A stretch of DNA of 64,000 nucleotides from Streptantibioticus cattleyicolor NRRL 8057 = DSM 46488 (GTDB taxonomy: Bacteria; Actinomycetota; Actinomycetes; Streptomycetales; Streptomycetaceae), in assembly GCF_000240165.1 (NCBI RefSeq), contig NC_017586.1, positions 3,906,001-3,970,000 on the forward strand, read 5' to 3'. Position numbers and translations under genes: made by a program. This document shows, one piece after another, positions 1 to 6,507 of this stretch. The notes beneath the pieces are model-generated. The model was not told the DNA's origin. It saw nothing but the letters and a program-made list of their open reading frames with translations, and did no database searches. Numbering within the stretch: the first letter of the stretch is position 1; each line of letters starts with the position of its first letter.

Positions 1-2
1 CG

Positions 3-797
3 CAGCGCGCCGGGGAGGCGGCCACCATCGACCAGCTCGGCCGCGATCTGAAGGCGGTCATCGACGCGGCGGCGCCGCACGGCCCGCTGGTGCTCGCCGG
101 TCACTCGATGGGCGGCATGACGGTGATGGCGCTGGCCGAGCAGTTTCCCGAGCTGATCGCGGAGCGGGTGGCCGGGGTCTTCTTCGCGGGGACGTCGGCG
201 GGGAAGCTGGCCGCGGTGACGCTGGGGCTGCCGGCCGCGGGCGCCAAGGCGTTCCGGGTGCTGGCCCCGGGGGTGCTGCGGGCGCTGGGCAGCCAGGCGG
301 CGCTGGTGGAACGCGGCCGGCGGGCCACCGCCGACCTGTTCGCCGGGATCGTCAAGCGCTACTCGTTCGCCTCCGAGGTCGACCCGGGGGTCGCCAGGCT
401 CGCCGAGCGGATGATCGAGTCGACGCCGATCGACGTGGTCGCCGAGTTCTACCCGGCCTTCACCGAGCACGAGAAGATCGAGGCGCTGGTGGTGCTGGAC
501 GGGCTCCCGGCGCTGGTGGTCGCCGGTGACAAGGACCTGCTCACCCCGCTCGAACACAGCGAGGCGATCGTCGAGAAGCTCCCCGGGGCCCGGCTGGTGG
601 TGGTCCCCGAGGCGGGCCACCTGGCGCTGCTGGAGTACCCGGAGCTGGTCAACGCCGAGCTGGCGGCGCTGCTGGTGGAGGCCGCCGGGACGGTCGGTGC
701 GCCGCTGCCGGAGGCCGTCCGCGAGCTGGCCCGGCACGACGGCACCGGCGGGACGGACGACGACCCCGCGGCGGACGCCCCGGCCGAGGGACGTTGA
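3..797 (+). CDS. alpha/beta hydrolase, 5' end outside window
   Basis: The frame is open from base 3 without a convincing start, so the N-terminus lies left of the window. The visible part begins just before the nucleophile elbow GHSMGG (Ser nucleophile). An acid candidate follows in VVAGDKDLLTP and a His in PEAGHLALLEYPE near the C-terminus, giving the complete catalytic triad order of the alpha/beta hydrolase fold. The tail after about residue 235 is acidic, low complexity and probably disordered. In Streptomyces an alpha/beta hydrolase commonly precedes tsaE in this position; the substrate is unknown. The gene ends 78 bases before tsaE and reads the same way, so co-transcription is possible. 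A GTG at 90 is internal to the fold and is not the start. Confidence 0.85.
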   Translation, partial: QRAGEAATIDQLGRDLKAVIDAAAPHGPLVLAGHSMGGMTVMALAEQFPELIAERVAGVFFAGTSAGKLAAVTLGLPAAGAKAFRVLAPGVLRALGSQAALVERGRRATADLFAGIVKRYSFASEVDPGVARLAERMIESTPIDVVAEFYPAFTEHEKIEALVVLDGLPALVVAGDKDLLTPLEHSEAIVEKLPGARLVVVPEAGHLALLEYPELVNAELAALLVEAAGTVGAPLPEAVRELARHDGTGGTDDDPAADAPAEGR

Positions 798-875
798 CGT
801 CCCCCCGGGTGGGCCGGGGCTCGACGCGTCCGGCCTTTGGGGGCGGACGGCGGCGTCCGCGTAGCATCCGTAGGC

Positions 876-1397
876 ATGGGTACGACTCAGGACGCTTCGC
901 AGGCCCCGGTACAGGTGCGGATGGTGCTCGGCACCGCCGAGGAGACGCGGGAGCTGGGCCGGCGGCTCGCCGCGCTGCTGCGCCCCGGGGACCTGGTGGT
1001 GCTCAGCGGTGAGCTGGGCGCGGGCAAGACCACGCTGACCCGGGGCATCGGTGAGGGGCTGGGGGTGCGCGGCGCGGTGACCTCGCCCACGTTCGTGATC
1101 GCCCGGGTCCACCCGTCGCTGACCGGCGGGCCGGCGCTGGTGCACGTGGACGCCTACCGGCTCGGCGGCGGCCTGGACGAGATGGAGGACCTCGACCTGG
1201 ACGTGTCGCTCACCGAGTCCGTGGTGGTCGTGGAGTGGGGTGAGGGCAAGGTCGAGGAGCTGACCGACGAGCGGCTGCACATCACCATCCACCGCGGCCT
1301 GGGCGAGGACAACGACGACGGGCGGCAGATCGTGCTGACCGGGGTGGGCCCGCGCTGGGCCGGTGGCGAACTGGCCGCGGCGACGGCACCCCGCTGA
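876..1397 (+). CDS. tsaE: TsaE, ATPase of tRNA t6A biosynthesis
   Basis: TsaE is the small P-loop ATPase that works with TsaB and TsaD to attach threonylcarbamoyl to A37 of ANN-decoding tRNAs in the cytoplasm. The 173-residue product has the Walker A motif GELGAGKTT at residues 45-53, the conserved TSPTF segment, the HVDAYRL segment and VVVEWGEG, all family hallmarks. I chose ATG 876 over the in-frame TTG at 837 because the extra 13 residues have no family support. The length is typical. The other t6A genes tsaB, rimI and tsaD follow, but are separated from it by about 1.8 kb of inserted sequence, which is looser than the usual arrangement. Confidence 0.95.
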   Translation: MGTTQDASQAPVQVRMVLGTAEETRELGRRLAALLRPGDLVVLSGELGAGKTTLTRGIGEGLGVRGAVTSPTFVIARVHPSLTGGPALVHVDAYRLGGGLDEMEDLDLDVSLTESVVVVEWGEGKVEELTDERLHITIHRGLGEDNDDGRQIVLTGVGPRWAGGELAAATAPR

Positions 1398-1428
1398 CCT
1401 TCGCCCAACGATCCCTCGCCAATTCCGT

Positions 1429-1460
1429 CAACATTCCGACAGGGCGTCGGGAAAATGTTG
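1429..1460 (+). terminator. hairpin downstream of tsaE
   Basis: The arms CAACATTCCGAC and GTCGGGAAAATGTTG pair over 12 bp with a 3-base bulge around the loop AGGGC. It starts 31 bases after the tsaE stop. No T-run follows, so it may be a factor-assisted terminator or an RNA processing structure. Confidence 0.45.
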
Positions 1461-1501
1461 CGTCGGCGGTACCAGGCGTGTTCTGCTGGAGGTAATGAGC
1501 G

Positions 1502-1517
1502 GTTAGGGCTGCCTAAC
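1502..1517. promoter_or_regulatory. palindrome resembling an iron box
   Basis: The perfect inverted repeat GTTAGG-GCTG-CCTAAC lies 39 bases before the start of the small gene at 1556. It resembles the core of the DtxR/DmdR iron box TTAGGTTAGGCTAACCTAA (about 12 of 19 positions when aligned by eye), so an iron-dependent repressor site is conceivable. The spacing of the half sites differs from the consensus, so this is only a candidate operator. Confidence 0.35.
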
Positions 1518-1555
1518 TTACGACTTGCCCGACTCGTCCGTACCAGGAGGCGCAC

Positions 1556-1774
1556 ATGTCGGCCGACGGCCGCGCCGAAACGGCGCCCGAGGTGTTCCGT
1601 GACCCGGCGGCCCCGCCGCGGGGCGAGGAGTCGATGCCGCCGATGAGCGTGCTCCTCGCCGCCGGCGCGGCGGCCGAGGCGGTGTGCACCCCGCCGAGCC
1701 CGCCCGAGCCGGATGCCGATCCGCAGGACGGCCCCGACCCGGAGCGCCCGTCGCGTCAACGCGACGCCGCGTAG
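1556..1774 (+). CDS. small hypothetical protein (72 aa)
   Basis: A 72-codon frame starts at ATG 1556 behind a strong ribosome binding site AGGAGG (CCAGGAGGCGCACATG). The product is Ala/Pro/acid rich, with no signal peptide, membrane segment or recognisable domain. It contains one Cys and a low-complexity C-terminal half (PPSPPEPDADPQDGPDPE). It is convergent with the YkuD-like gene and preceded by the GTTAGG palindrome. The good start signal is the main reason to call it; function is unknown and it may be lineage-specific. Confidence 0.55.
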   Translation: MSADGRAETAPEVFRDPAAPPRGEESMPPMSVLLAAGAAAEAVCTPPSPPEPDADPQDGPDPERPSRQRDAA

Positions 1775-1798
1775 TCCCTCACTCGTTCGGCGCAATCG

Positions 1799-2362
1799 CT
1801 ACGGGGTCACCACGACGGTCGCGCCCTTGGGCGCGAAGGGCCACATGGCGTCGCCGTCGGCGGTGCGCTCCCGGATGCCGCCGGTCTTGATCCCCGGGTT
1901 CTGCGCGGTCGGCAGCGAGCCGTCCACCGCGGCGCTGAAGCCGATGTTCCGCCCCTCGACCACGTCGAAGACGATCAGGTGCTCGATGGCCACCTTGTCC
2001 GAGCCGGTCGTCTGGGGGGCGCGGTACGTGACGTGGTACGTGCCCGGGGCGGGGGCCAGTGTTCCCGGTACGACCGGGAACGTGCGGGCCACGTGCCCGT
2101 CGGCCTCGACCAGCCAGACCCGCTTGCCGGCCAGCGAGTACACGACGCGCTTGCCGCTGCCGGAGTCGGCCGGCACCGCCGGGGTCCGCGGCGCGGGCGG
2201 CTTGCTCGGCGCGGTGCTCGGCTTCGCCTGCGCCGAGGTCGCCGGATGCGCCCGCCCGGTGTGGTCCGGCGCCGCCGACGCCTGCCAGGCGAGCACGCCG
2301 ACGCCGGCGAGAGCCGCTGCGGTGAGCCCGGTGACGATGGTGCCGGAGGCGATCCTTGCCAT
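1799..2362 (-). CDS. secreted YkuD-like protein without the catalytic motif
   Basis: The 187-residue product has an N-terminal hydrophobic segment (about residues 8-30) typical of a signal peptide or anchor, then a Pro/Ala/Thr linker. A globular part from about residue 70 contains RVWLVEADGHVARTFPVVPG and PAPGTYHV, which resemble the beginning of L,D-transpeptidase (YkuD) domains. The family's catalytic segment SHGCIR is not present: the corresponding place reads TGGIRERTADG, with no Cys and no His. It therefore looks like a non-catalytic YkuD-fold protein, perhaps a peptidoglycan-binding relative. It lies in the segment inserted between tsaE and tsaB. Fold assignment is by motif resemblance only. 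Confidence 0.65.
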   Translation of the reverse strand: MARIASGTIVTGLTAAALAGVGVLAWQASAAPDHTGRAHPATSAQAKPSTAPSKPPAPRTPAVPADSGSGKRVVYSLAGKRVWLVEADGHVARTFPVVPGTLAPAPGTYHVTYRAPQTTGSDKVAIEHLIVFDVVEGRNIGFSAAVDGSLPTAQNPGIKTGGIRERTADGDAMWPFAPKGATVVVTP

Positions 2363-2569
2363 GCGGTGACGTTAGCACTTGGCTTCGCCGCTCAAACGTC
2401 CGATCACCCCGCTCTCCCTGGCCCCCCACCGGGGCGGGGGTGCCCCCGCACCCCCGACGCTCGCGCGGCCCGAGCCGGCCCCCTGCCCGGTGGGTGGTTG
2501 GTGGGGTTTTGGTTTGGTTCGGCACCGGGGTGGTTCGCCTACTGCCGGTACGGGGTCGGGGGCGCGCCG

Positions 2570-2845
2570 GGGGTGACTCCTCGCTCCCCGTATCCGCCAC
2601 AGCTTGGCTCCGCCCCGCTGGGTCGCTGCGGGGACACCCCCGGCACACCCCCTTGTGCCGTCGTGCGGGTGCCTCTCTTCGCGGGTGGGGGTGAGTGAGG
2701 AGGTTGGGGTGACCCCGGTCTTTTTCTCACCCCCTCCGTGCCGCAGCGCGGAACGAGACCGGACGGGGGCGTGCAGGGGTGTCCCCGCAGCGACCCAGCA
2801 GCCGGAGCCAAGCCTTGGCGGATACGCGGAGCGAGGAGTCACCCC
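2570..2845. repeat. long imperfect inverted repeat, ~71-bp arms
   Basis: The left arm 2570-2640 and right arm 2775-2845 are reverse complements with about five mismatches and one gap. They begin with GGGGTGACTCCTCGCTCC on one strand and end with GGAGCGAGGAGTCACCCC on the other (one internal mismatch nearby). The spacer is about 134 bases and encodes nothing convincing. An RNA across it could form a very long hairpin. I see no transposase; it may be a degenerate miniature element or a repetitive extragenic palindrome. Confidence 0.75.
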
Positions 2846-3115
2846 GGAGGGCCCCCGGAAACCCAGGCAGACAGTGCGCATCCCGCGCTGTACGAACACA
2901 GCCACGGGTGGGCGGGGGGAAGCATCAGTGACGCCAGCCACGACGAGACGGGGGATCGGGCGCGCCCGGGGGAGGCAATGGCTGACCGCCAGCGCGAGCG
3001 AACCCTCACCCCGGAGGGCCCCCGGGAACCCAGGCAGACAGTGCGCACCCCGCGCTGTACGAACACAGCCACGGGTGGGCGGGGGGAAACAGCTGTGACG
3101 TCAGCCACGACGAGA
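2839..3115. repeat. direct repeat pair of ~109 bp, 167 bp apart
   Basis: Copies 2839-2947 and 3006-3115 share TCACCCCGGAGGGCCCCCGG, the segment CCCAGGCAGACAGTGCGCA, GCTGTACGAACACAGCCAC and the end CAGCCACGACGAGA, with only a few differences. Each copy contains a small stem (CAGTGCGC...GCGCTG). The first copy overlaps the right arm of the long inverted repeat. The near-identity implies recent duplication or gene conversion. Confidence 0.75.
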
Positions 3116-3147
3116 GCGGGACCGGGGGCACCCCGAGGGGTCCGTGG

Positions 3148-3178
3148 CTGACGGGGAGCACCCCCACAGCCTTAGGCT
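3148..3178 (+). promoter_or_regulatory. candidate leaderless promoter for tsaB
   Basis: A -10 box TAGGCT (3173-3178) lies six bases before GTG 3185, the spacing expected when transcription starts at the start codon. A weak -35 CTGACG (3148-3153) lies 19 bases further upstream. No Shine-Dalgarno sequence lies at normal distance. A leaderless transcript would lack the left arm of the palindrome and escape the hairpin. Confidence 0.45.
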
Positions 3179-3189
3179 GTGGGGGTGCT
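3157..3189. repeat. 33-base perfect palindrome over the tsaB start
   Basis: Sixteen-base arms (AGCACCCCCACAGCCT at 3157-3172 and its reverse complement at 3174-3189) flank a single T. The right arm contains the GTG start codon of tsaB at 3185. Any transcript that begins upstream would fold the start codon into a very stable hairpin. Confidence 0.85.
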
Positions 3190-3850
3190 TCTACTCGCTT
3201 TGGACACCGCCACCCCCGCCGTCACCGCCGCCCTCCACGACGACACCACCCTCCTCGCCGAGCACACCGTCGTCGACGCCCGCCGCCACGGCGAACTGCT
3301 GCTGCCGGTGGTGGACCAGGTGCTGCGCGACGCCGGGGTGAAGCTGGACGCGGTGACCGATGTCGTGGTGGGCGCCGGGCCGGGCCCGTACACCGGGCTG
3401 CGGGTCGGGCTGGTGACCGCCACGTCGTTCGGGGACGCGCTGGGCGTACCCGTGCACGGCGTGTGCACCCTGGACGCCATCGCGTACGCCGCCGGCCGGG
3501 CCGGGCTGACCGAGGGGCCGTTCACCGTGGCCACCGACGCCCGGCGCAAGGAGGTCTACTGGGCGCGGTACGCCTCGCCGCTGGAGCGGATCGGCGAGCC
3601 GGCCGTGGACCGGCCCGCCGAGATCGCCGAGCGGGTGGCCGGGGTGCCCGCGGTGGGCGCCGGGGCCGCGCTCTACCCGGAGGTCTTCGGCGACGTCCGC
3701 GAGCCCGCGCACGTCTCGGCGGGGGCGCTCGCCGCGCTGGCCGCCGAACGCCTCGCCGCGCACGGCACATTCCTGCCGCCGCTCCCGCTCTACCTGCGCC
3801 GGCCGGACGCCCAGGTCCCGGCCGGGTACAAGGCGGTGCTCCCCAAGTGA
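3185..3850 (+). CDS. tsaB: TsaB, t6A biosynthesis subunit
   Basis: TsaB is the ASKHA-fold partner that dimerises with TsaD in the bacterial threonylcarbamoyl-transfer complex. The 221-residue product opens with LLLALDTATPAVTAAL and has the conserved GAGPGPYTGLRVGL segment near residue 60, and the length is normal. I prefer GTG 3185 to the in-frame GTG at 3179, because it gives the family N-terminus and sits at the right distance from a TANNNT box. The stop overlaps the start of rimI by four bases (GTGA), so the tsaB-rimI-tsaD genes form a tightly coupled operon. Confidence 0.93.
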   Translation: MLLLALDTATPAVTAALHDDTTLLAEHTVVDARRHGELLLPVVDQVLRDAGVKLDAVTDVVVGAGPGPYTGLRVGLVTATSFGDALGVPVHGVCTLDAIAYAAGRAGLTEGPFTVATDARRKEVYWARYASPLERIGEPAVDRPAEIAERVAGVPAVGAGAALYPEVFGDVREPAHVSAGALAALAAERLAAHGTFLPPLPLYLRRPDAQVPAGYKAVLPK

Positions 3851-4374
3851 CCGCCGCACCGCTCCTGCGCGAGATGCGCTGGTGGGACCTGGACGCGGTG
3901 ACGGAGCTGGAGAACGATCTCTTCCCGGACGACGCCTGGTCCCGCGGGATGTTCTGGTCGGAGCTGGCCGACGCCCGTCATCCGGCGGCCACCCGGCACT
4001 ACGTGGTCGCCGAGGAGCCCGACGGCCGGATCACCGGTTACGCGGGGCTGGCGGCGGTGGCCGGCACCGGTGACGTACAGACCATCGCGGTGGCCCGCGA
4101 CCGCTGGGGCTCCGGCCTCGGCGCGCGGCTGCTGACCGAGCTGCTGCGGCAGGCCACCGCTTTCGAGTGCCGTGAGGTACTCCTGGAGGTACGGGTGGAC
4201 AACACCCGTGCGCAACGCCTCTACGAGCGCTTCGGCTTCGAGCCGATCGGCTTCCGGCGCGGCTACTACCAGCCGGGCAACGTGGACGCCCTCGTGATGC
4301 GCCTGACCCTCGCGCCCGGTGGCGACGCCGCCGCTGGCGCCTCCGAACCCGTACAAGGACTGACCCATGGCTGA
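3847..4374 (+). CDS. rimI: RimI-type ribosomal protein/tRNA-linked GNAT acetyltransferase
   Basis: RimI is a GNAT N-acetyltransferase that in enterobacteria acetylates the N-terminal Ala of ribosomal protein S18. In actinobacteria it sits within the t6A operon. The 175-residue protein has the GNAT acetyl-CoA motif [13 protein letters not shown], then [22 protein letters not shown] and a C-terminal [12 protein letters not shown], all typical of RimI. The start GTG 3847 overlaps the tsaB stop, and the gene overlaps tsaD by eight bases, which indicates translational coupling. The last 20 residues (Ala/Gly rich) extend beyond the usual domain. Confidence 0.92.
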   Translation: MTAAPLLREMRWWDLDAVTELENDLFPDDAWSRGMFWSELADARHPAATRHYVVAEEPDGRITGYAGLAAVAGTGDVQTIAVARDRWGSGLGARLLTELLRQATAFECREVLLEVRVDNTRAQRLYERFGFEPIGFRRGYYQPGNVDALVMRLTLAPGGDAAAGASEPVQGLTHG

Positions 4375-5464
4375 CGAACCCCTCGTCCTCGGCATCGAGA
4401 CCTCCTGCGACGAGACCGGGGTGGGCATCGTGCGCGGCCACACGCTGCTCGCCGACGCGGTGGCCTCCAGCGTCGACGAGCACGCCCGCTTCGGCGGCGT
4501 CGTCCCGGAGGTGGCCAGCCGGGCCCATCTGGAGGCGATGGTCCCCACCATCCAGCGGGCGCTGAAGGACGCCGGGGTCACCGCGCGCGACCTGGACGGG
4601 ATCGCGGTGACCGCGGGCCCGGGCCTGGCCGGCGCGCTGCTGGTCGGCGTCTCGGCGGCCAAGGCGTACGCGTACGCGCTGGGCAAGCCGCTGTACGGGG
4701 TCAACCACCTGGCCTCGCACATCTGCGTCGACCAGCTGGAGCACGGCCCGCTGCCGGAGCCGACCATGGCGCTGCTGGTCTCCGGCGGCCACTCCTCGCT
4801 GCTGCTCGCCCCCGACATCACCGCCGACGTCCGTCCGATGGGGTCGACCATCGACGACGCGGCCGGGGAGGCGTTCGACAAGGTGGCGCGGGTGCTGGGG
4901 CTCGGCTTCCCGGGCGGCCCGGTGATCGACCGGTACGCGCGGGAGGGCGACCCGGAGGCGATCAGGTTCCCGCGCGGGCTGACCGGGCCGCGTGATCCCC
5001 TGTACGACTTCTCGTTCTCGGGCCTGAAGACCGCGGTGGCGCGCTGGGTGGAGGCCAGGCGGGCGGCCGGCGAGGAGGTTCCGGTGGCGGACGTCGCCGC
5101 CTCGTTCCAGGAGGCGGTCACCGACGTGCTGACCCGCAAGGCGATCCGGGCCTGCAAGGACAACGGCGTCGACCACCTGATGATCGGCGGCGGCGTGGCG
5201 GCCAACTCGCGGCTGCGCGCCATGGCCGAGGAGCGCTGCGCGGACGCCGGGATCAGGCTGCGGGTGCCGCGTCCCAAGCTGTGCACGGACAACGGCGCGA
5301 TGGTGGCCGCGCTCGGCGCCGAGATGGTGGCCCGCGGCCGGCGCCCCTCGGACTGGGAGCTGCCCGCCGACTCCTCGCTGCCGGTCACCGAGCCGCACGT
5401 CCCCGGCCACGCGCACGATCACGACCACGTGCACGAGGTGAGCAAGGACAACCTGTACGCATGA
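4367..5464 (+). CDS. tsaD: TsaD, t6A transferase, with His-rich tail
   Basis: TsaD (formerly Gcp/YgjD) transfers the threonylcarbamoyl group to A37 of tRNA. The 365-residue protein starts [14 protein letters not shown], has the metal-binding pair in NHLASH (His114 and His118), [10 protein letters not shown], and the C-terminal [11 protein letters not shown] and [12 protein letters not shown] motifs. It is somewhat longer than most because of a C-terminal tail that includes [12 protein letters not shown], a run of His and Asp able to bind metals. The start overlaps rimI and the stop overlaps the next gene (ATGA). Odd feature: the His tail, echoed by the GroEL tail in this window. Confidence 0.96.
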   Translation: MADEPLVLGIETSCDETGVGIVRGHTLLADAVASSVDEHARFGGVVPEVASRAHLEAMVPTIQRALKDAGVTARDLDGIAVTAGPGLAGALLVGVSAAKAYAYALGKPLYGVNHLASHICVDQLEHGPLPEPTMALLVSGGHSSLLLAPDITADVRPMGSTIDDAAGEAFDKVARVLGLGFPGGPVIDRYAREGDPEAIRFPRGLTGPRDPLYDFSFSGLKTAVARWVEARRAAGEEVPVADVAASFQEAVTDVLTRKAIRACKDNGVDHLMIGGGVAANSRLRAMAEERCADAGIRLRVPRPKLCTDNGAMVAALGAEMVARGRRPSDWELPADSSLPVTEPHVPGHAHDHDHVHEVSKDNLYA

Positions 5465-5754
5465 CGGTCGCGCTGATGTGGGAGGCCCGGGCCGCCGAGG
5501 GGCGCGGCCCGGAGCTGCTGGCGTGGGCGCGCGGGCGGCGTCCGGCGGGGCGTCCGCTGCGCCACGAGGTCTTCGCCGCGCCGGACGACCGGGTGCTGGT
5601 GATCACCTGGTGGCCCGGCGGTTACGCCGCCGAGGTGCCCGAACTCCCCGAGCCGCCGGGCGAGTTGGTGCGCCGCGCGGTGCACCGGTGGCGTTTCGAG
5701 TCGCTCGGGCCGGTGGTGGCGCCGGAGGGCTCCGGGGCGGGTGAGGTCGGCTAG
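5461..5754 (+). CDS. conserved small protein translationally coupled to tsaD
   Basis: The 97-residue product starts at ATG 5461, overlapping the tsaD stop by four bases, so it is almost certainly in the t6A operon. It begins [14 protein letters not shown] and contains [12 protein letters not shown], a pattern reminiscent of small ferredoxin-like alpha/beta barrels of the antibiotic biosynthesis monooxygenase type, but I cannot assign the fold. No signal or membrane segments. The coupling suggests a constant stoichiometry with TsaD; its function is unknown. Confidence 0.8.
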   Translation: MTVALMWEARAAEGRGPELLAWARGRRPAGRPLRHEVFAAPDDRVLVITWWPGGYAAEVPELPEPPGELVRRAVHRWRFESLGPVVAPEGSGAGEVG

Positions 5755-5850
5755 GTTCCCCCGTTCGGAGGGATTGGCGGCGACCGGCTCCTGCGCGGCG
5801 GCCGTGCTCCGTACGCTGACCGGGGCTGCTGCCTACCCCAGGGGGTGCGG

Positions 5851-6426
5851 ATGGGCGACACGGAGCGCGAGCGGGCACTGCGGAAGCGGGCCGACGTCCT
5901 CGCCGCGGCCCTGGTGGTCCTGGGGTGCACCCCGGAGCGGGCCGAGGACGCCACCGTCGACCTCGCCGTGCAGCACGCCACGCTGCTGGCCGCCGCCCTG
6001 GCCCCGTACGGGGAGGACGCCCCCGACCCGGACACCGTCTACGGCGGCCCCGCGGTCTTCGCGCTCGCCGCGCAGAACGTGCACGGGCGCCCGGTCCACC
6101 GCCACATGCCGGTCCACGACCACCTGATCAGCCTGCTCGCGGTCGCCGCCGACCACGTACGCGCCCTCTTCGGCGCCGACGGCGACGGCCACCCGCAGCC
6201 CAGGCTGCTGCTGGCCACCCGGGGCTTCCTGCACGCGCTGATCGGCACCGCCGGACGCACCGCCCAGCACCTGCGTTCCGCCTACATGGGCCCCACCGGG
6301 CGGCAGGCGCCGTCGGGCGCGGAGACCATCTCGTACGCGGTGGACGGCGACGTACTGGCCCGGGCGGCGGCCGACGCGGCGCACGCCGCCGAACGGCTGC
6401 GGACGGAGCTGGACCGGCTCACCTGA
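5851..6426 (+). CDS. cytoplasmic protein of unknown function
   Basis: The 191-residue product is mostly helical by inspection (long Ala/Leu/Arg runs) with no signal peptide or membrane segment. I do not recognise the family. ATG 5851 was chosen because the run AGGGGG at 5840-5845 is at proper distance; an in-frame GTG at 5845 overlaps that run. Repeated His and Asp in RPVHRHMPVHDHL and the end ERLRTELDRLT are the only notable traits. It follows the tsaD operon after a 96-base gap and precedes a divergent-looking promoter region for a secreted protein. Confidence 0.75.
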   Translation: MGDTERERALRKRADVLAAALVVLGCTPERAEDATVDLAVQHATLLAAALAPYGEDAPDPDTVYGGPAVFALAAQNVHGRPVHRHMPVHDHLISLLAVAADHVRALFGADGDGHPQPRLLLATRGFLHALIGTAGRTAQHLRSAYMGPTGRQAPSGAETISYAVDGDVLARAAADAAHAAERLRTELDRLT

Positions 6427-6507
6427 CGCCTGATGGAACACCTGTTCCCCGGATTGGTCCGGACCGCTAGAGTGGCGCCCTCCTTTTCAGGATCAGTGGG
6501 GGCACAA

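Larger units (their letters stand above)
2363..3178. other. 816-bp non-coding, repeat-rich stretch before tsaB
   Basis: No frame here has a believable start and product. The stretch is dominated by nested repeats, listed separately: a long inverted repeat, a direct repeat pair, an 11-bp inverted repeat (3099-3109 with 3143-3153) and a 33-base palindrome at the tsaB start. Together with the two genes to its left it forms a lineage-specific insertion between tsaE and tsaB. Confidence 0.6.

Noticed and set aside
837-875. TTG start giving TsaE 13 extra residues
   Set aside because: The extra residues overlap untranslated-looking sequence and do not match the family; ATG 876 gives the usual N-terminus.
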